Shown here: positions 26,555-35,607 of the stretch, piece after piece
Layout: every line of letters begins with the position of its first letter
How positions within the stretch are numbered: position 1 is the stretch's first letter
Source: Kiloniellaceae bacterium
GTDB lineage: Bacteria > Pseudomonadota > Alphaproteobacteria > Kiloniellales > J153
Length of the DNA: 64,000 bases
Assembly: GCA_021776135.1 (NCBI GenBank)
Contig: JAJFGL010000040.1
Coordinates: 67,967-131,966, forward strand
Direction: 5' to 3'
Notes under the pieces: model-generated
Told to the model about the DNA's origin: nothing
The model's database searches: none
Seen by the model: only the letters and a program-made list of their open reading frames with translations
Made by a program: the position numbers and the translations under genes

Positions 26555-27889
26555 TCACACCTCCCCGGGGGAGGGGCCAGGGCCGCCGGTGGGATCGCCA
26601 GACGGCGCCTCCGGGGGCAAGGCCGGCTTGACCGTCACATGCGCGATTCGATGCCCGGCCACGGATTCGACTTCGAAGACGCAACCCTCAATAACGATGC
26701 GGCCGCCCACCGGCGGGACTTCGCCGAATGCTTGCAGCAGCAATCCTCCGACGGTCTCGACCAAGTCCGAATCGAAGGCCGATCCCACAAGCCGATTGAA
26801 CCGCTCGATGGTTATCGCGCCATCGAAGCGGTAGGCGTCATCGCCGAGCTTTTCCACGTTCACCACGTCCTGACGCAACATCTCCGAGTGGCTGATAATC
26901 TCGCCAAAGATACATTCCATAAGATCTTCCATGGTGACGAGGCCGGTCACGCCGCCATATTCATCGACCGTCAGGGCCAAGGACAGCTTGCGTTTGCTGA
27001 AGGTATAAAACAGATCGGCGACCGGCTTCGTTTCGGGCACGAAGTAGGCTTTCCGCATAATCGCCGAAACGGTTATCGGTTTCTTAGAGAGCGATTCCCG
27101 GCCGGAATCCTCCTCCAATAAATCTCTTGCATAAAGCACGCCGGCCACGGACTGATTGCTGGTCTCATATACGGGAACCTTGGTGTGGCTGGTCCGCTGG
27201 TAATGCCGCGCGGCCTCGTCAAGCGTCGCGGATCCCGGCAGATAGAGAATTTGGGACTGGGGCGTCATCACGTCGCGCACCGCCTTGTCCCCGAAATCGA
27301 AAATCCGATTGATATAAACCGCCTCCTCGCGGTCGAGCGCGCCGTCCCCGACCGCCTCTTGCGTCAGGGAGCGAACCATGTCCTCGGTGAGGATGTTGGC
27401 GCGGGAGCGCTCCTGTCCGACGATCATGGTGATAAAGAAACCGGAAACGCGCCGCACGGTCAGGCGGAGCGGAGAAATGGCGCGTGCGAAGAGATCTATG
27501 TAGCGGCACTGAGCGGTGGCGAAGGCAACGTTGTTGCGGATCGCGAGGGTTTTGGGGGTAATTTCCCCAAACAGCAGTAAAATCGGGACCATTATCAATA
27601 AATTTACCCAGCGGCTCTCGCTGCCGAGCAGGCGAATAACGATCGCCGCCGATATGACCGAAGCGGCGATGTTGACGAATTCGTTGCCGATCAAAATCGT
27701 AACGATGAGGTGGCGGGGTTGGGAGAGGAGCCGCTCAATCAAAGGGGCGCGTGGATTTCCGGCCTCGCGCATCTGCTCCAACTGCAAACGGCCGAGCGAG
27801 AACATCGCGGTCTCGCAACTGGAGAAGAAGGCGGACAAACCCATCAAATTGCAAAAGATGGCAAGTTCCGCAATGAGGGTAATATCCAA
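26555..27889 (-). CDS. CNNM/CorC-HlyC membrane protein, paralog 3
   Basis: 444 residues, same three-part layout: CNNM domain with [23 protein letters not shown] pair with [12 protein letters not shown] and [18 protein letters not shown], then CorC_HlyC domain. The start is TTG at 27889. The C-terminus is Pro/Gly-rich ([16 protein letters not shown]). It is 36 bp after paralog 2 and 3 bp before paralog 4. Here the usual FSGSE of the CNNM motif reads FSSCE, as in some paralogs. Confidence 0.92.
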   Translation of the reverse strand: MDITLIAELAIFCNLMGLSAFFSSCETAMFSLGRLQLEQMREAGNPRAPLIERLLSQPRHLIVTILIGNEFVNIAASVISAAIVIRLLGSESRWVNLLIMVPILLLFGEITPKTLAIRNNVAFATAQCRYIDLFARAISPLRLTVRRVSGFFITMIVGQERSRANILTEDMVRSLTQEAVGDGALDREEAVYINRIFDFGDKAVRDVMTPQSQILYLPGSATLDEAARHYQRTSHTKVPVYETSNQSVAGVLYARDLLEEDSGRESLSKKPITVSAIMRKAYFVPETKPVADLFYTFSKRKLSLALTVDEYGGVTGLVTMEDLMECIFGEIISHSEMLRQDVVNVEKLGDDAYRFDGAITIERFNRLVGSAFDSDLVETVGGLLLQAFGEVPPVGGRIVIEGCVFEVESVAGHRIAHVTVKPALPPEAPSGDPTGGPGPSPGEV

Positions 27890-27925
27890 CGGCTCTTCGT
27901 TCCCTGGCCGTTCCGGCCGCGTGAG

Positions 27926-29215
27926 TTATTCCGTTACCGGCGTTGACGCGGCCGCCGCTTCGGGTTCGACGCGCAACTTTTCAATGGACCGCGCGTCCGC
28001 CTTCACGACCGTGAAACGGTAACCGTTCTCAACGATGTATTCTCCTTGCGCGGGAATGTGGCGGAGGCGGGCGAGAACCAAGCCGCCGACCGTGTGAAAT
28101 TCGGTCGTCGGCAGTTCAATACGCAATATCTCATTGGCTTCCGATATGGGTAGACGGGAATCCATCAGAAAGACTTCTTCGGCCAGCTTTTCATAGACCC
28201 GCTTGCGTTTTGGAAGATACTCCTCGAAATCGTAGCCGACATCGATCTCGCCAACCACCTCTTCGACGATATCTTCTACCGTGATCATCCCTATGGCCGT
28301 TCCGAATTCGTCCACGACGATGGCCATATGATCGCTACGCTTGTGCAAAATGGGGAGAAGCTGGTCTATCGTCTGCAAGGGGGAAACGTAAAGCGGCGGT
28401 TTAATCAGGGACGCCAAAGACTGTTCGGCGAGCGCCTCATCCATCAGATCCCAGGTCGTGAGAGTCACCAAGCCGGTGATGTTACTGGCGGTTTTTTCAT
28501 AGACCGGAAGACGGTTATAGCCGTGCCTGCGGACCAGGGCGATGGCGTTCTGCGTGGTCTCGTTCCGATTAATCGCCGTTGCTTCCGCGATCGGGATCAT
28601 GACCTCCGCCACCGTGGTCTCGGCAAAACGGATAACGCGCCTGATGCGCCCGCGGCCAAAGGCATCCAGGGCGGCCTCGTGTTCCGCCATATCGAGCACC
28701 GTGCGGAGCTGCTCGCGGGTTACGAACAGGGGTTGCTCGATTTTTCCGGCGCCGGTCAGACGCGCCGCGGCGCGCGCCACCCGCGAGAAGATGAACACGA
28801 TCGGGTAAAACAGCATGGAGGCCCAGCGAAGGGGGTAAATGATGACCGGCGTCAATTCGTTGGATTTTTGCTGATAGACGCTCTTGGGAACGATTTCACC
28901 CAGGATCAGGAGCACCGGGGTCAATATCAGAAAGGCGTAGATATTACCGCTATCGCCAAGGAGGCCGATCATGAGCAATGTCCCGATGGTCGTGAGCACA
29001 ACCGTCGAGACGTTGGTCCCGACCAGGGTCGTGCTAAGGAGCACATCGGGAGTTTGAAACAGCTTGAGTGCCAGGGCGGCGCCCTGGTTACCTTGTTTCG
29101 CCGCGTGGCGGAGTTTGATTTTATCGGAGCTGACGAGGGCGATTTCCGAACCCGAGAAAAAGCCCTTCAGTAATAACAAGAACAGCATCACGATAAGCGC
29201 GGTCAGTATATCCAT
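27926..29215 (-). CDS. CNNM/CorC-HlyC membrane protein, paralog 2
   Basis: 429 residues, CNNM domain with GFFSGSEIALVSSDKIKLRH, CBS pair (VDEFGTAIGMITVEDIVEE) and C-terminal CorC_HlyC domain. Its ATG is 3 bp after the stop of paralog 1. Sequence is closer to paralog 4 (both with SGSEI.VS.D..KLRH) than to paralogs 1 and 3 (L.FSL.RL.L), so the operon seems to hold two alternating subtypes. Confidence 0.92.
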   Translation of the reverse strand: MDILTALIVMLFLLLLKGFFSGSEIALVSSDKIKLRHAAKQGNQGAALALKLFQTPDVLLSTTLVGTNVSTVVLTTIGTLLMIGLLGDSGNIYAFLILTPVLLILGEIVPKSVYQQKSNELTPVIIYPLRWASMLFYPIVFIFSRVARAAARLTGAGKIEQPLFVTREQLRTVLDMAEHEAALDAFGRGRIRRVIRFAETTVAEVMIPIAEATAINRNETTQNAIALVRRHGYNRLPVYEKTASNITGLVTLTTWDLMDEALAEQSLASLIKPPLYVSPLQTIDQLLPILHKRSDHMAIVVDEFGTAIGMITVEDIVEEVVGEIDVGYDFEEYLPKRKRVYEKLAEEVFLMDSRLPISEANEILRIELPTTEFHTVGGLVLARLRHIPAQGEYIVENGYRFTVVKADARSIEKLRVEPEAAAASTPVTE

Positions 29216-29218
29216 GAC

Positions 29219-30790
29219 CTAACCTCTTTCCTTGCCGTGCCAGGTGGTGGTTTGGCTTCTACTTTGCGGCCGGCAGCCGTTCGCCGCCGACCCACCCGGT
29301 TTGACGGACGCCAGCTTGACGACCTCCGCGCTTTGCCTGGTCTCACCCCCTGGCCGCCCGGCCGTCTCCGAAGCGGGTTCCGCCACCTGGTCATCCTTGG
29401 CACCGCCATCCGGCGCCCGCGGGGCCGTGCTGGGCTCTTTTTCCTCGCCCTGGGTGCCCTTGGCGATCCGGACCCGAGCGAGCCGGTGCCCATCCATCTC
29501 GAGGACGGTGGCGATAAGTCCATCCATGGGCACTTGATCCCCAACCTTGGGCAGCCGGTCCAGAAACCGGAACACGACGCCGGCGATGGTGGTCATGCGC
29601 GGGTCCTCTATCCCGAAGTTCGTGAGATCGTCGAAATCCGTCAGCTTCATATCGCCCGGAACTTCGTAAACGTTTTGGTCGCGTTCTTGATACAACTCTT
29701 GCCCGCTCACCCCTTCCGAGATTTCGCCGAAGATGAACTTGACGATGTCGCGCATGGTGATGAGCCCCTCGACCCCGCCGAATTCATTGAGCACCACGGC
29801 CGCGCGGGCATTGTGGTGTTGAAAAAAATCGAACATTTCGTCGATATATTTGGTCGGCGGCACCACGACCGGGGGGTGCATGAGCTCCTGCAAGCTAAGG
29901 CGGGATAAATCGGCGCCATCCAGAACCAGCCTGACGATATCCTCGCCATGAACGAAGCCGACAAGGGCGTCGTGGTGTTCGTGGCATACGGGAACCCGCG
30001 GATGCTGGATCTGCCGGAAGCGCTCCACGACCTCAGGTACGCTCATATCGTCCTTGAGGAATTTAACCCGCGTGCGCGGTGTCATGATCTCGACGATCTC
30101 GGTTTCGCAGGCATCCAAGAGGTTATCGATCAGCACCCGCTCCGTCGCATCCAGAACGCCTTCTGCTTCGACGTCGGCCAGGAGAGTCCGGAACTCGTCG
30201 ACTTGAAGAATGTTCTCCTTGGCCCGTTCCTTACCTACGATCCAGCTGGTGATCCGGTCGGCCGCCAAGCGGACAATTCGGCGAAGGGGGGTAATCAAGC
30301 GGGTCCAGACGCTGAGCGGTCCGGCGACCAGGCCGGCGCTGATTCTTACCGGATTACTGACGGCGATGGTTTTTGGGGTCACTTCGCCCATGAGCAGGAG
30401 CAGGGGGAACATCACCAAGACATTGATAAACCCGGCCCGGTCCTCGCCGTAGAGATATACCAGGATTCCCGCCAGGTTCGCGGTCGCGGCGATGTTGACC
30501 AACTCATTCCCGCACAGGATCGAAATGATGAGGCGCCTGGGTTGATCCAAAAGGGCGTGCAGAGTCTCGGACCGCGGATGGCGGTCCCGCCTTAGTTTCT
30601 GGAGATCGAGCCGCGACAGGGAGAACAAGGCCGTCTCGGACCCGGAAAAGAAGGCCGAGCAGCACAAGAGAAAGACCTGCAGCGTCAGGGCGGCGAGGAT
30701 ACCCGGCTCGAGCAGGCGCGTTGTATCGAAGGCGAAGAACTCCGCCGCGGCAAACCAGCTAGCCTCGAATTTTTGCAATGCCCAGTCCAT
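29219..30790 (-). CDS. CNNM/CorC-HlyC membrane protein, paralog 1
   Basis: 523 residues: CNNM domain with AFFSGSETALFSLSRLDLQK, GEVTPKTIAV, a CBS pair (MTPRTRVKFLKD; LNEFGGVEGLITMRDIVK) and CorC_HlyC domain. It differs from the others by a low-complexity C-terminal tail of about 80 residues rich in Pro, Gly, Ala and charged residues. I start at the ATG at 30790 (MDWALQKFE) with GAGGA 7 bases before it; ten more codons lie upstream in frame. First gene of the four-gene operon. Confidence 0.92.
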   Translation of the reverse strand: MDWALQKFEASWFAAAEFFAFDTTRLLEPGILAALTLQVFLLCCSAFFSGSETALFSLSRLDLQKLRRDRHPRSETLHALLDQPRRLIISILCGNELVNIAATANLAGILVYLYGEDRAGFINVLVMFPLLLLMGEVTPKTIAVSNPVRISAGLVAGPLSVWTRLITPLRRIVRLAADRITSWIVGKERAKENILQVDEFRTLLADVEAEGVLDATERVLIDNLLDACETEIVEIMTPRTRVKFLKDDMSVPEVVERFRQIQHPRVPVCHEHHDALVGFVHGEDIVRLVLDGADLSRLSLQELMHPPVVVPPTKYIDEMFDFFQHHNARAAVVLNEFGGVEGLITMRDIVKFIFGEISEGVSGQELYQERDQNVYEVPGDMKLTDFDDLTNFGIEDPRMTTIAGVVFRFLDRLPKVGDQVPMDGLIATVLEMDGHRLARVRIAKGTQGEEKEPSTAPRAPDGGAKDDQVAEPASETAGRPGGETRQSAEVVKLASVKPGGSAANGCRPQSRSQTTTWHGKERG

Positions 30791-31023
30791 ATGCGCTTCC
30801 TCGAAGCCCGCCGGCGCCACGCGATACCGGCGAAATTCGCGGGTCGGTTCACGGCGCTCTGTTCCGGATTGCCCCTGGTTTCCTTAGTATAGGGCCTTGC
30901 CCATTACATGCGCTTCACAAGGCCCCGGCGCATTGTTGCGCCAGCATCCCATCTGCTCCAAGTGATAGGCTACCCCCGCCGCCCCGAAAATGCTTTGATA
31001 TGGATCAAGAAAACGCAGGCCGG
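30791..31023. other. Upstream region of the CNNM operon, no gene seen
   Basis: About 230 bp between the first CNNM gene and the left end of the IS6 remnant. It should contain the promoter for the four-gene operon, but I see no convincing box or structured leader. Confidence 0.5.
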
Positions 31024-31562
31024 GGTGGTGTCAGGCTAATGCGAACCAGCCACCGAAATGCCAGGCAGCGGGGTTCTCATGCGGCCAATTGACGCAATTC
31101 GGCCAGGACTGCGGAGCGGTTCTGCTTGAAGATATCGCGGCGGTTGGGGTGACGTTCCAGGTTGAAATGGTTGTGAATCGAGGAACGAACGGAAGCAAAT
31201 TTCCGCAGGGTCATGATGTCCCTAAATTTCGCCATCGCCCCTTCCCGTCTTCGGAACGGCTGGTGCGAGTTTGCTGCCCGGTTGTTGAGCCAGCGACCGC
31301 AAGTCTGGTCGGCGGCATTACCGATCACATTCATCGCTGCCCGGTATGACCGCAGACGATCAGTGACGATCGTCCGCGGCAGGCCATAGCGTTTCATCGC
31401 ACGCTTGATAAACTTCAGCGCAGCCACGCGATCCCGGTGTTTCGAGGCGTAAACCTCGAGCATCTCGCCTTCGTGATCGACGGCCCGCCACAGGTAGTGC
31501 GTCTCGCCATTGATCCGCACGAACACCTCGTCCAGGTGCCATCGCCATCTTCTCTTGACGCG
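31024..31562 (-). pseudogene. IS6-family element remnant, copy 1 (5' end of transposase lost)
   Basis: The DDE transposase reads WRWHLDEVFVRINGETHYLW to the C-terminal LAELRQLAA and stops at 31077. The N-terminal third (helix-turn-helix, about 75 residues) is missing; homology breaks near 31562, where the frame runs into the LacI operator region. The downstream end keeps an IS6-like terminal repeat GGTGGTGTCAGGCTAATG starting at 31024. It shares that end and about 70% of visible protein residues with copy 2 at 37562-38366, and lies in the same orientation. Not functional. Confidence 0.85.
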
Positions 31563-31566
31563 GCCA

Positions 31567-31580
31567 TGGAAACGTTTACA
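31567..31580 (+). promoter_or_regulatory. LacI-family operator, site 1
   Basis: TGGAAACGTTTACA is an imperfect palindrome with the CG-centred AAACGTTT core used by LacI/GalR proteins. Its centre is 22 bp, about two helical turns, from that of site 2. It lies 123 bp before the LacI gene and directly at the breakpoint of the IS6 remnant. Confidence 0.75.
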
Positions 31581-31587
31581 GTAATTT

Positions 31588-31603
31588 ATGGAAACGTTTC
31601 CAT
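31588..31603 (+). promoter_or_regulatory. LacI-family operator, site 2
   Basis: ATGGAAACGTTTCCAT is a perfect 16-bp palindrome with a CG centre, the form expected for a LacI-family regulator. With site 1 it makes a paired operator ahead of the divergent or autoregulated LacI gene at 31703. The binder is inferred to be that protein. Confidence 0.85.
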
Positions 31604-31702
31604 GCTGATCTATACGAGACCAAATAACGTTAGCTAGAACAAAACCGCCGGGCCCGAAGTTAGCTTGACCCAAGAGCGGGAGGTTCTGATCGGGGAGGTA
31701 TT

Positions 31703-32770
31703 TTGAGGGCGGTTCCCAATATCCGGGATGTTGCCGAACGGGCGGGGGTTTCGATCTCCACCGTGTCGCGTGTTCTCAACAACAGCGGCCCCGCGAGTAT
31801 CAAGACCCGCGAGGCGGTCCTGAGTGCGGTCAATAAAATCGGGTTCAGGCCCAACATCATCGGCCGGACTTTAAAAACGGCCAAGAGCCGTACAATCGGC
31901 GTTCTCGTGCCCAGCCTAAAGAATCCGATTTTTGCCGATACGGTCGAGGGAATCGAGCGGGCCGCCGAGCGGGAAGGCTACAGCATCCTCCTAACCTCGT
32001 CGAATTACGCACCGGAGAAGGAAGTCAAAGCAGTCGAAGTATTCCTCTCCAATCGCGTCGAGGGCCTGATTGTCACTGTGGCTAACGAAGCTTCGAGTCC
32101 TGCCCTTGATTTACTGCGGTTGGAGGGCGTGCCTTTCGTCCTGGTATTCAATCCCGTACTGGCCCCGGGGCCATCCGCCATCACCATTGATAACCAAGCC
32201 GCGGCGCGAACCATCGTCGAGGGGCTGATCGCCCTCGGTCACCGGCACATTGCAATGATCGCCGGGCGCTTCGATGCCTCCGACCGTTCTGAGTTACGGC
32301 GAGCCGGTTACGAGGAAGCCTTGCGTGCGCACGGCATGATCCCCGACCCGGTCGTGGAGGTGAACTTTGACTTGCTGGATCTTAGCGATCACTGCGCGGA
32401 ACTTTACCGCCATGACGAGGGGCCGACAGCGCTGTTCTGCTCCACGGATATGTTGGCGATTGCCGCCATACGCGGGTTAACAACGATCGGTCTGCGTGTG
32501 CCGGATGACGTCTCGGTCGCAGGATTCGATGGTATCACGGTCGGGGAATGCATGGCGCCGAGCTTGGCGACTATCGTGCAACCAGCGGAAGAAATGGGGG
32601 CTCAAGCCTTGAGCCACCTGCTCACGCGCGTGAACGACAATGCGCCCGCGCTACATCTGACGTTGCCCTATCGGTTACGGCCGGGCGAATCCTGGGGCCC
32701 TCCCTGGAAGTCGTCCATTTTTAAGAGAAATACTCACAAGGAACGCATGAAAGCCTTAGGAACGGGCTAA
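31703..32770 (+). CDS. LacI/GalR-family transcription regulator
   Basis: 355 residues: N-terminal helix-turn-helix (IRDVAERAGVSISTVSRVLN, residues 6-25), hinge helix near FRPNIIGRTLKTA, then a periplasmic-binding-like ligand domain with DNQAAARTIVEGLIALGHRH. Start is TTG with GGGGAGG 4-5 bases upstream. It opens the operon with an ABC importer and a GpdQ-like phosphodiesterase, and very likely binds the two palindromes at 31567-31603. The ligand may be the imported phosphodiester or its alcohol product; this is not visible in sequence. Confidence 0.93.
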   Translation: MRAVPNIRDVAERAGVSISTVSRVLNNSGPASIKTREAVLSAVNKIGFRPNIIGRTLKTAKSRTIGVLVPSLKNPIFADTVEGIERAAEREGYSILLTSSNYAPEKEVKAVEVFLSNRVEGLIVTVANEASSPALDLLRLEGVPFVLVFNPVLAPGPSAITIDNQAAARTIVEGLIALGHRHIAMIAGRFDASDRSELRRAGYEEALRAHGMIPDPVVEVNFDLLDLSDHCAELYRHDEGPTALFCSTDMLAIAAIRGLTTIGLRVPDDVSVAGFDGITVGECMAPSLATIVQPAEEMGAQALSHLLTRVNDNAPALHLTLPYRLRPGESWGPPWKSSIFKRNTHKERMKALGTG

Positions 32771-32788
32771 ATTAGGGAGGACCTGAAA

Positions 32789-33802
32789 ATGAGAATGAAA
32801 GTTGTTTTAACAGGTACATTGGCGGCGATAATCCTTGCCATCAGCGTGCCCTCCGCAGCCGTGGCGGACAGTGCCATTTGCTACAATTGCCCGCCGCAGT
32901 GGGCGGATTGGGCTTCACAGCTTAAGGCTATCAAGAAAAACCTCGGGATCGACATTCCACACGACAACAAGAACTCGGGACAAACGCTTTCTCAATTAAT
33001 CGCCGAGAAGGCGAATCCGGTGGCCGACGTTGCCTACTACGGGGTGTCCTTTGGCATCGCCGCTAAAAAGGAAGGCGTTGCGATGGCCTACAAGCCGGCG
33101 AACTGGGACGAGATCCCGGATGGCTTGAAGGATCCCGACGGATATTGGTTCACCATCCACTCGGGCACACTCGGACTTTTCGTTAACGTGGATGCCTTGG
33201 GCGGTGCGCCGGTGCCCACGTCCTGGGCCGATTTGCTCAAGCCCGCGTACAAGGGCATGGTCGGCTATCTCGACCCGTCGAGTGCTTTCGTCGGCTATGC
33301 CGGCGCGGTGGCGGTCAACCGGGCCATGGGCGGATCCTTGGACAACTTCGACGCGGCCATCGATTACTTCAAGAGGTTGGGCAAGAACGATCCCATCGTT
33401 CCCAAGCAGACCTCTTACGCGCGGGTGTTGTCGGGCGAGATACCGATCCTGTTCGACTACGACTTCAACGCCTATCGGGCCAAGTACAAGGACAAGGCCA
33501 ACGTGGTGTTCGTGATTCCCGCCGAGGGTACGGTCGTGGTGCCTTACGTGATGAGCTTGGTCAAGGATTCGCCCAAGCCGGATCAAGGCAAAAAGATCTT
33601 GGATTTCATCATGTCGGATACCGGCCAGGCGGTCTGGGCAAACGCGTTCCTGCGTCCGGTTCGGGCCAGCGCCATGTCCAAGGAAGCCGAAGCCAAATTC
33701 AACCCGGCCTCGGATTACGCACGATCCAAGCCAGTCGATTACTCGAAGATGGCCAAGGTCCAGGCCGGTTTTGGCGAGCGTTACCTGAACGAAGTCCGCT
33801 AA
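32789..33802 (+). CDS. ABC transporter periplasmic binding protein (Fe3+/polyamine/phosphonate-like class)
   Basis: 337 residues with a Sec signal peptide (about 1-26, cleavage after SAAVA) and a two-lobe binding fold of the AfuA/PotD type: PTSWADLLKPAYKGMVGYLD and IMSDTGQAVWANAFLRPVR. GGGAGG precedes the ATG. It follows lacI by 18 bp and is separated from the permeases by a strong hairpin, an arrangement that raises binding protein levels. Because a GpdQ-like enzyme ends the operon, a glycerophosphodiester or similar organophosphate is a reasonable guess for the ligand; iron or polyamine cannot be excluded. Confidence 0.88.
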   Translation: MRMKVVLTGTLAAIILAISVPSAAVADSAICYNCPPQWADWASQLKAIKKNLGIDIPHDNKNSGQTLSQLIAEKANPVADVAYYGVSFGIAAKKEGVAMAYKPANWDEIPDGLKDPDGYWFTIHSGTLGLFVNVDALGGAPVPTSWADLLKPAYKGMVGYLDPSSAFVGYAGAVAVNRAMGGSLDNFDAAIDYFKRLGKNDPIVPKQTSYARVLSGEIPILFDYDFNAYRAKYKDKANVVFVIPAEGTVVVPYVMSLVKDSPKPDQGKKILDFIMSDTGQAVWANAFLRPVRASAMSKEAEAKFNPASDYARSKPVDYSKMAKVQAGFGERYLNEVR

Positions 33803-33823
33803 GACCGCGGTCTTGCCGAAGAA

Positions 33824-33847
33824 GAGGCGGCCCTAAGGGGCCGCCTC
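33824..33847 (+). terminator. Hairpin after the binding-protein gene (partial terminator)
   Basis: GAGGCGGCCC, a TAAG loop, and GGGCCGCCTC form a perfect 10-bp stem 21 bp after the stop, followed by GCTTTCCG. The weak U-tract suits partial read-through to the permease genes and 3' stabilisation of the binding-protein message. Confidence 0.75.
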
Positions 33848-33908
33848 GCTTTCCGCCGCTCGGGCGGGATATGTTAGCTTAACGGATACACGCAACCGCG
33901 AAGGCCTC

Positions 33909-34730
33909 ATGGAACGTCGCGAATACCCTTACTTGGCCGTGTTGGTCCTGCCGGTGCTGGTGGTTTTTTCCGCTTTTTTTCTCCTACCCATGGGCCGGCT
34001 CGTGGCGGTCGCGGGGACCGGGCCCGAGGGTGTCAGCGCCTACTTCGCCATACTGACCACGCCGCGCTATTTCGAGAGCTTGGTCGCGACCATCGTTCTC
34101 TCCACCCTGGTTACCCTGGCGACACTTGCTATTTCGGCGGTCTCGGGGTTGTTCCTCGAGCGCAACAGCTTTGCGGGGCGCGGTGTCTTGGTCTCGATGC
34201 TCACCTTTCCGCTGGCCTTTCCCGGCGTGGTTGTTGGCTTCATGGTTATCATGCTGGCCGGGCGGCAAGGGCTGATCGGCGACATCGCCAAGTTTCTGAC
34301 CGGCGATAAACTGGTTTTCGCTTATTCCATGGCCGGTCTGTTCATGGGCTATGTTTATTTCTCGATTCCGCGCGTGATTCTGACCGTGATGGCGGCCGCG
34401 GAAAAGTTGGATCCGGCACTTGAAGAAGCAGCCCGCTCACTTGGGGCATCTCAGTGGCTGGTGGTGCGCGACGTCATCCTGCCCGGTCTCAAGCCGGCGT
34501 TGATCGCCTCGGGCGCAATCTGTTTCGCCACCGCCATGGGGGCCTTCGGCACGGCCTTCACGCTGGCCACCAACATCGACGTCCTGCCGATGACGATCTA
34601 CACCGAATTTACCCTGCGCGCGAACATCGCCATGGCGGCGGCGCTTAGCATTATCCTCGGCTTGATCACCTGGGTGGCCCTGAATATGGCGCGTTCCTTG
34701 GCCGGCTCGACCGTCGCGGCGGCGGCTTAA
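33909..34730 (+). CDS. ABC transporter permease 1
   Basis: 273 residues, six TM segments, inner membrane. The ATPase-docking EAA loop is EEAARSLGASQWLVVRDVI. Pairs with the next gene, whose ATG follows 10 bp after this stop, as the two halves of the import channel. Belongs to the binding-protein-dependent permease family of the spermidine/iron/phosphonate class. Confidence 0.92.
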   Translation: MERREYPYLAVLVLPVLVVFSAFFLLPMGRLVAVAGTGPEGVSAYFAILTTPRYFESLVATIVLSTLVTLATLAISAVSGLFLERNSFAGRGVLVSMLTFPLAFPGVVVGFMVIMLAGRQGLIGDIAKFLTGDKLVFAYSMAGLFMGYVYFSIPRVILTVMAAAEKLDPALEEAARSLGASQWLVVRDVILPGLKPALIASGAICFATAMGAFGTAFTLATNIDVLPMTIYTEFTLRANIAMAAALSIILGLITWVALNMARSLAGSTVAAAA

Positions 34731-34740
34731 GGGGACGTAT

Positions 34741-35607
34741 ATGAAACGCTCCAGGATCTTTTATTCCCAGTTGGCTTTCACGTTGCTGGTTTGCGCGTTT
34801 CTCATCGTGCCGGTCATCATGTCGATCATGGCGGGCGTGACTGTAAACTTCTTCCAGGGAATCAAGAGCGGGGTGACGCTCAGATGGGTTTTCGAGGTCT
34901 GGGATCTCTATTCCGAAACGATCTTTTTGTCGCTGCTGATTTCGCTGGTCTGTCTCGCAAGCACGCTGGTCCTGGGTGTGCCGGCGGCCTATGTCCTGGC
35001 CAAGAAACAGGGGCGCACGGCGCGCATGGTCGAGGAGTTACTGACCCTGCCGCTGGCCATTCCAGGCCTCGCCATTGCCCTCGCCCTGCTCATTACCTAC
35101 GGGGGTTTCCGCGATTTCCGGACTAGTTGGGGCTTCATCCTGGTGGGACATGTTCTTTACACGCTGCCCTTCATGCTCAGATCGGTCCTGGCGGTGCTTT
35201 CCTCGGCCGATTTCCGGACCCTTGAGGAGGGCGCGGCCAGTCTCGGCGCCAACTTCTGGCAGCGCTTCTTCGGCATCGTGATCCCAAATTGCCGGTCTGG
35301 AATCGTCGCCGGCTCGCTTATGGTGGTGACCCTGTCGATGGGGGAATTCAACCTCACCTGGATGCTGCATACACCGCTCACCAAGACCCTGCCGGTTGGC
35401 CTTGCCGATAGCTATGCCTCGATGCGCCTTGAAGTCGGCAGCGCCTATACCTTGATCTTCCTGATTATGATTATTCCGCTTCTTATGGCGCTGCAGATTT
35501 ACGGAAGGCCGGCCAAGCCGCGCAGCTTGGTCGAAGATGATGCTGGGCAAACATTACCCGCTGGTGCCTCTGGCGCGGGGCTGGGTTCTCGGGAGACGGG
35601 CCGATGA
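34741..35607 (+). CDS. ABC transporter permease 2
   Basis: 288 residues, six TM segments. EAA loop reads EEGAASLGANFWQRFFGIVI. GGGGACG lies just before the ATG. The C-terminus is hydrophilic (EDDAGQTLPAGASGAGLG). Its last four bases overlap the start of the ATPase gene (ATGA), so the two are translationally coupled. Confidence 0.92.
   Translation: MKRSRIFYSQLAFTLLVCAFLIVPVIMSIMAGVTVNFFQGIKSGVTLRWVFEVWDLYSETIFLSLLISLVCLASTLVLGVPAAYVLAKKQGRTARMVEELLTLPLAIPGLAIALALLITYGGFRDFRTSWGFILVGHVLYTLPFMLRSVLAVLSSADFRTLEEGAASLGANFWQRFFGIVIPNCRSGIVAGSLMVVTLSMGEFNLTWMLHTPLTKTLPVGLADSYASMRLEVGSAYTLIFLIMIIPLLMALQIYGRPAKPRSLVEDDAGQTLPAGASGAGLGSRETGR

Noticed and set aside
31571-31673. Transposase frame of copy 1 extended upstream to 31673 as a 198-residue protein
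   Set aside because: The first 37 residues are translated LacI operator and promoter DNA, not transposase.
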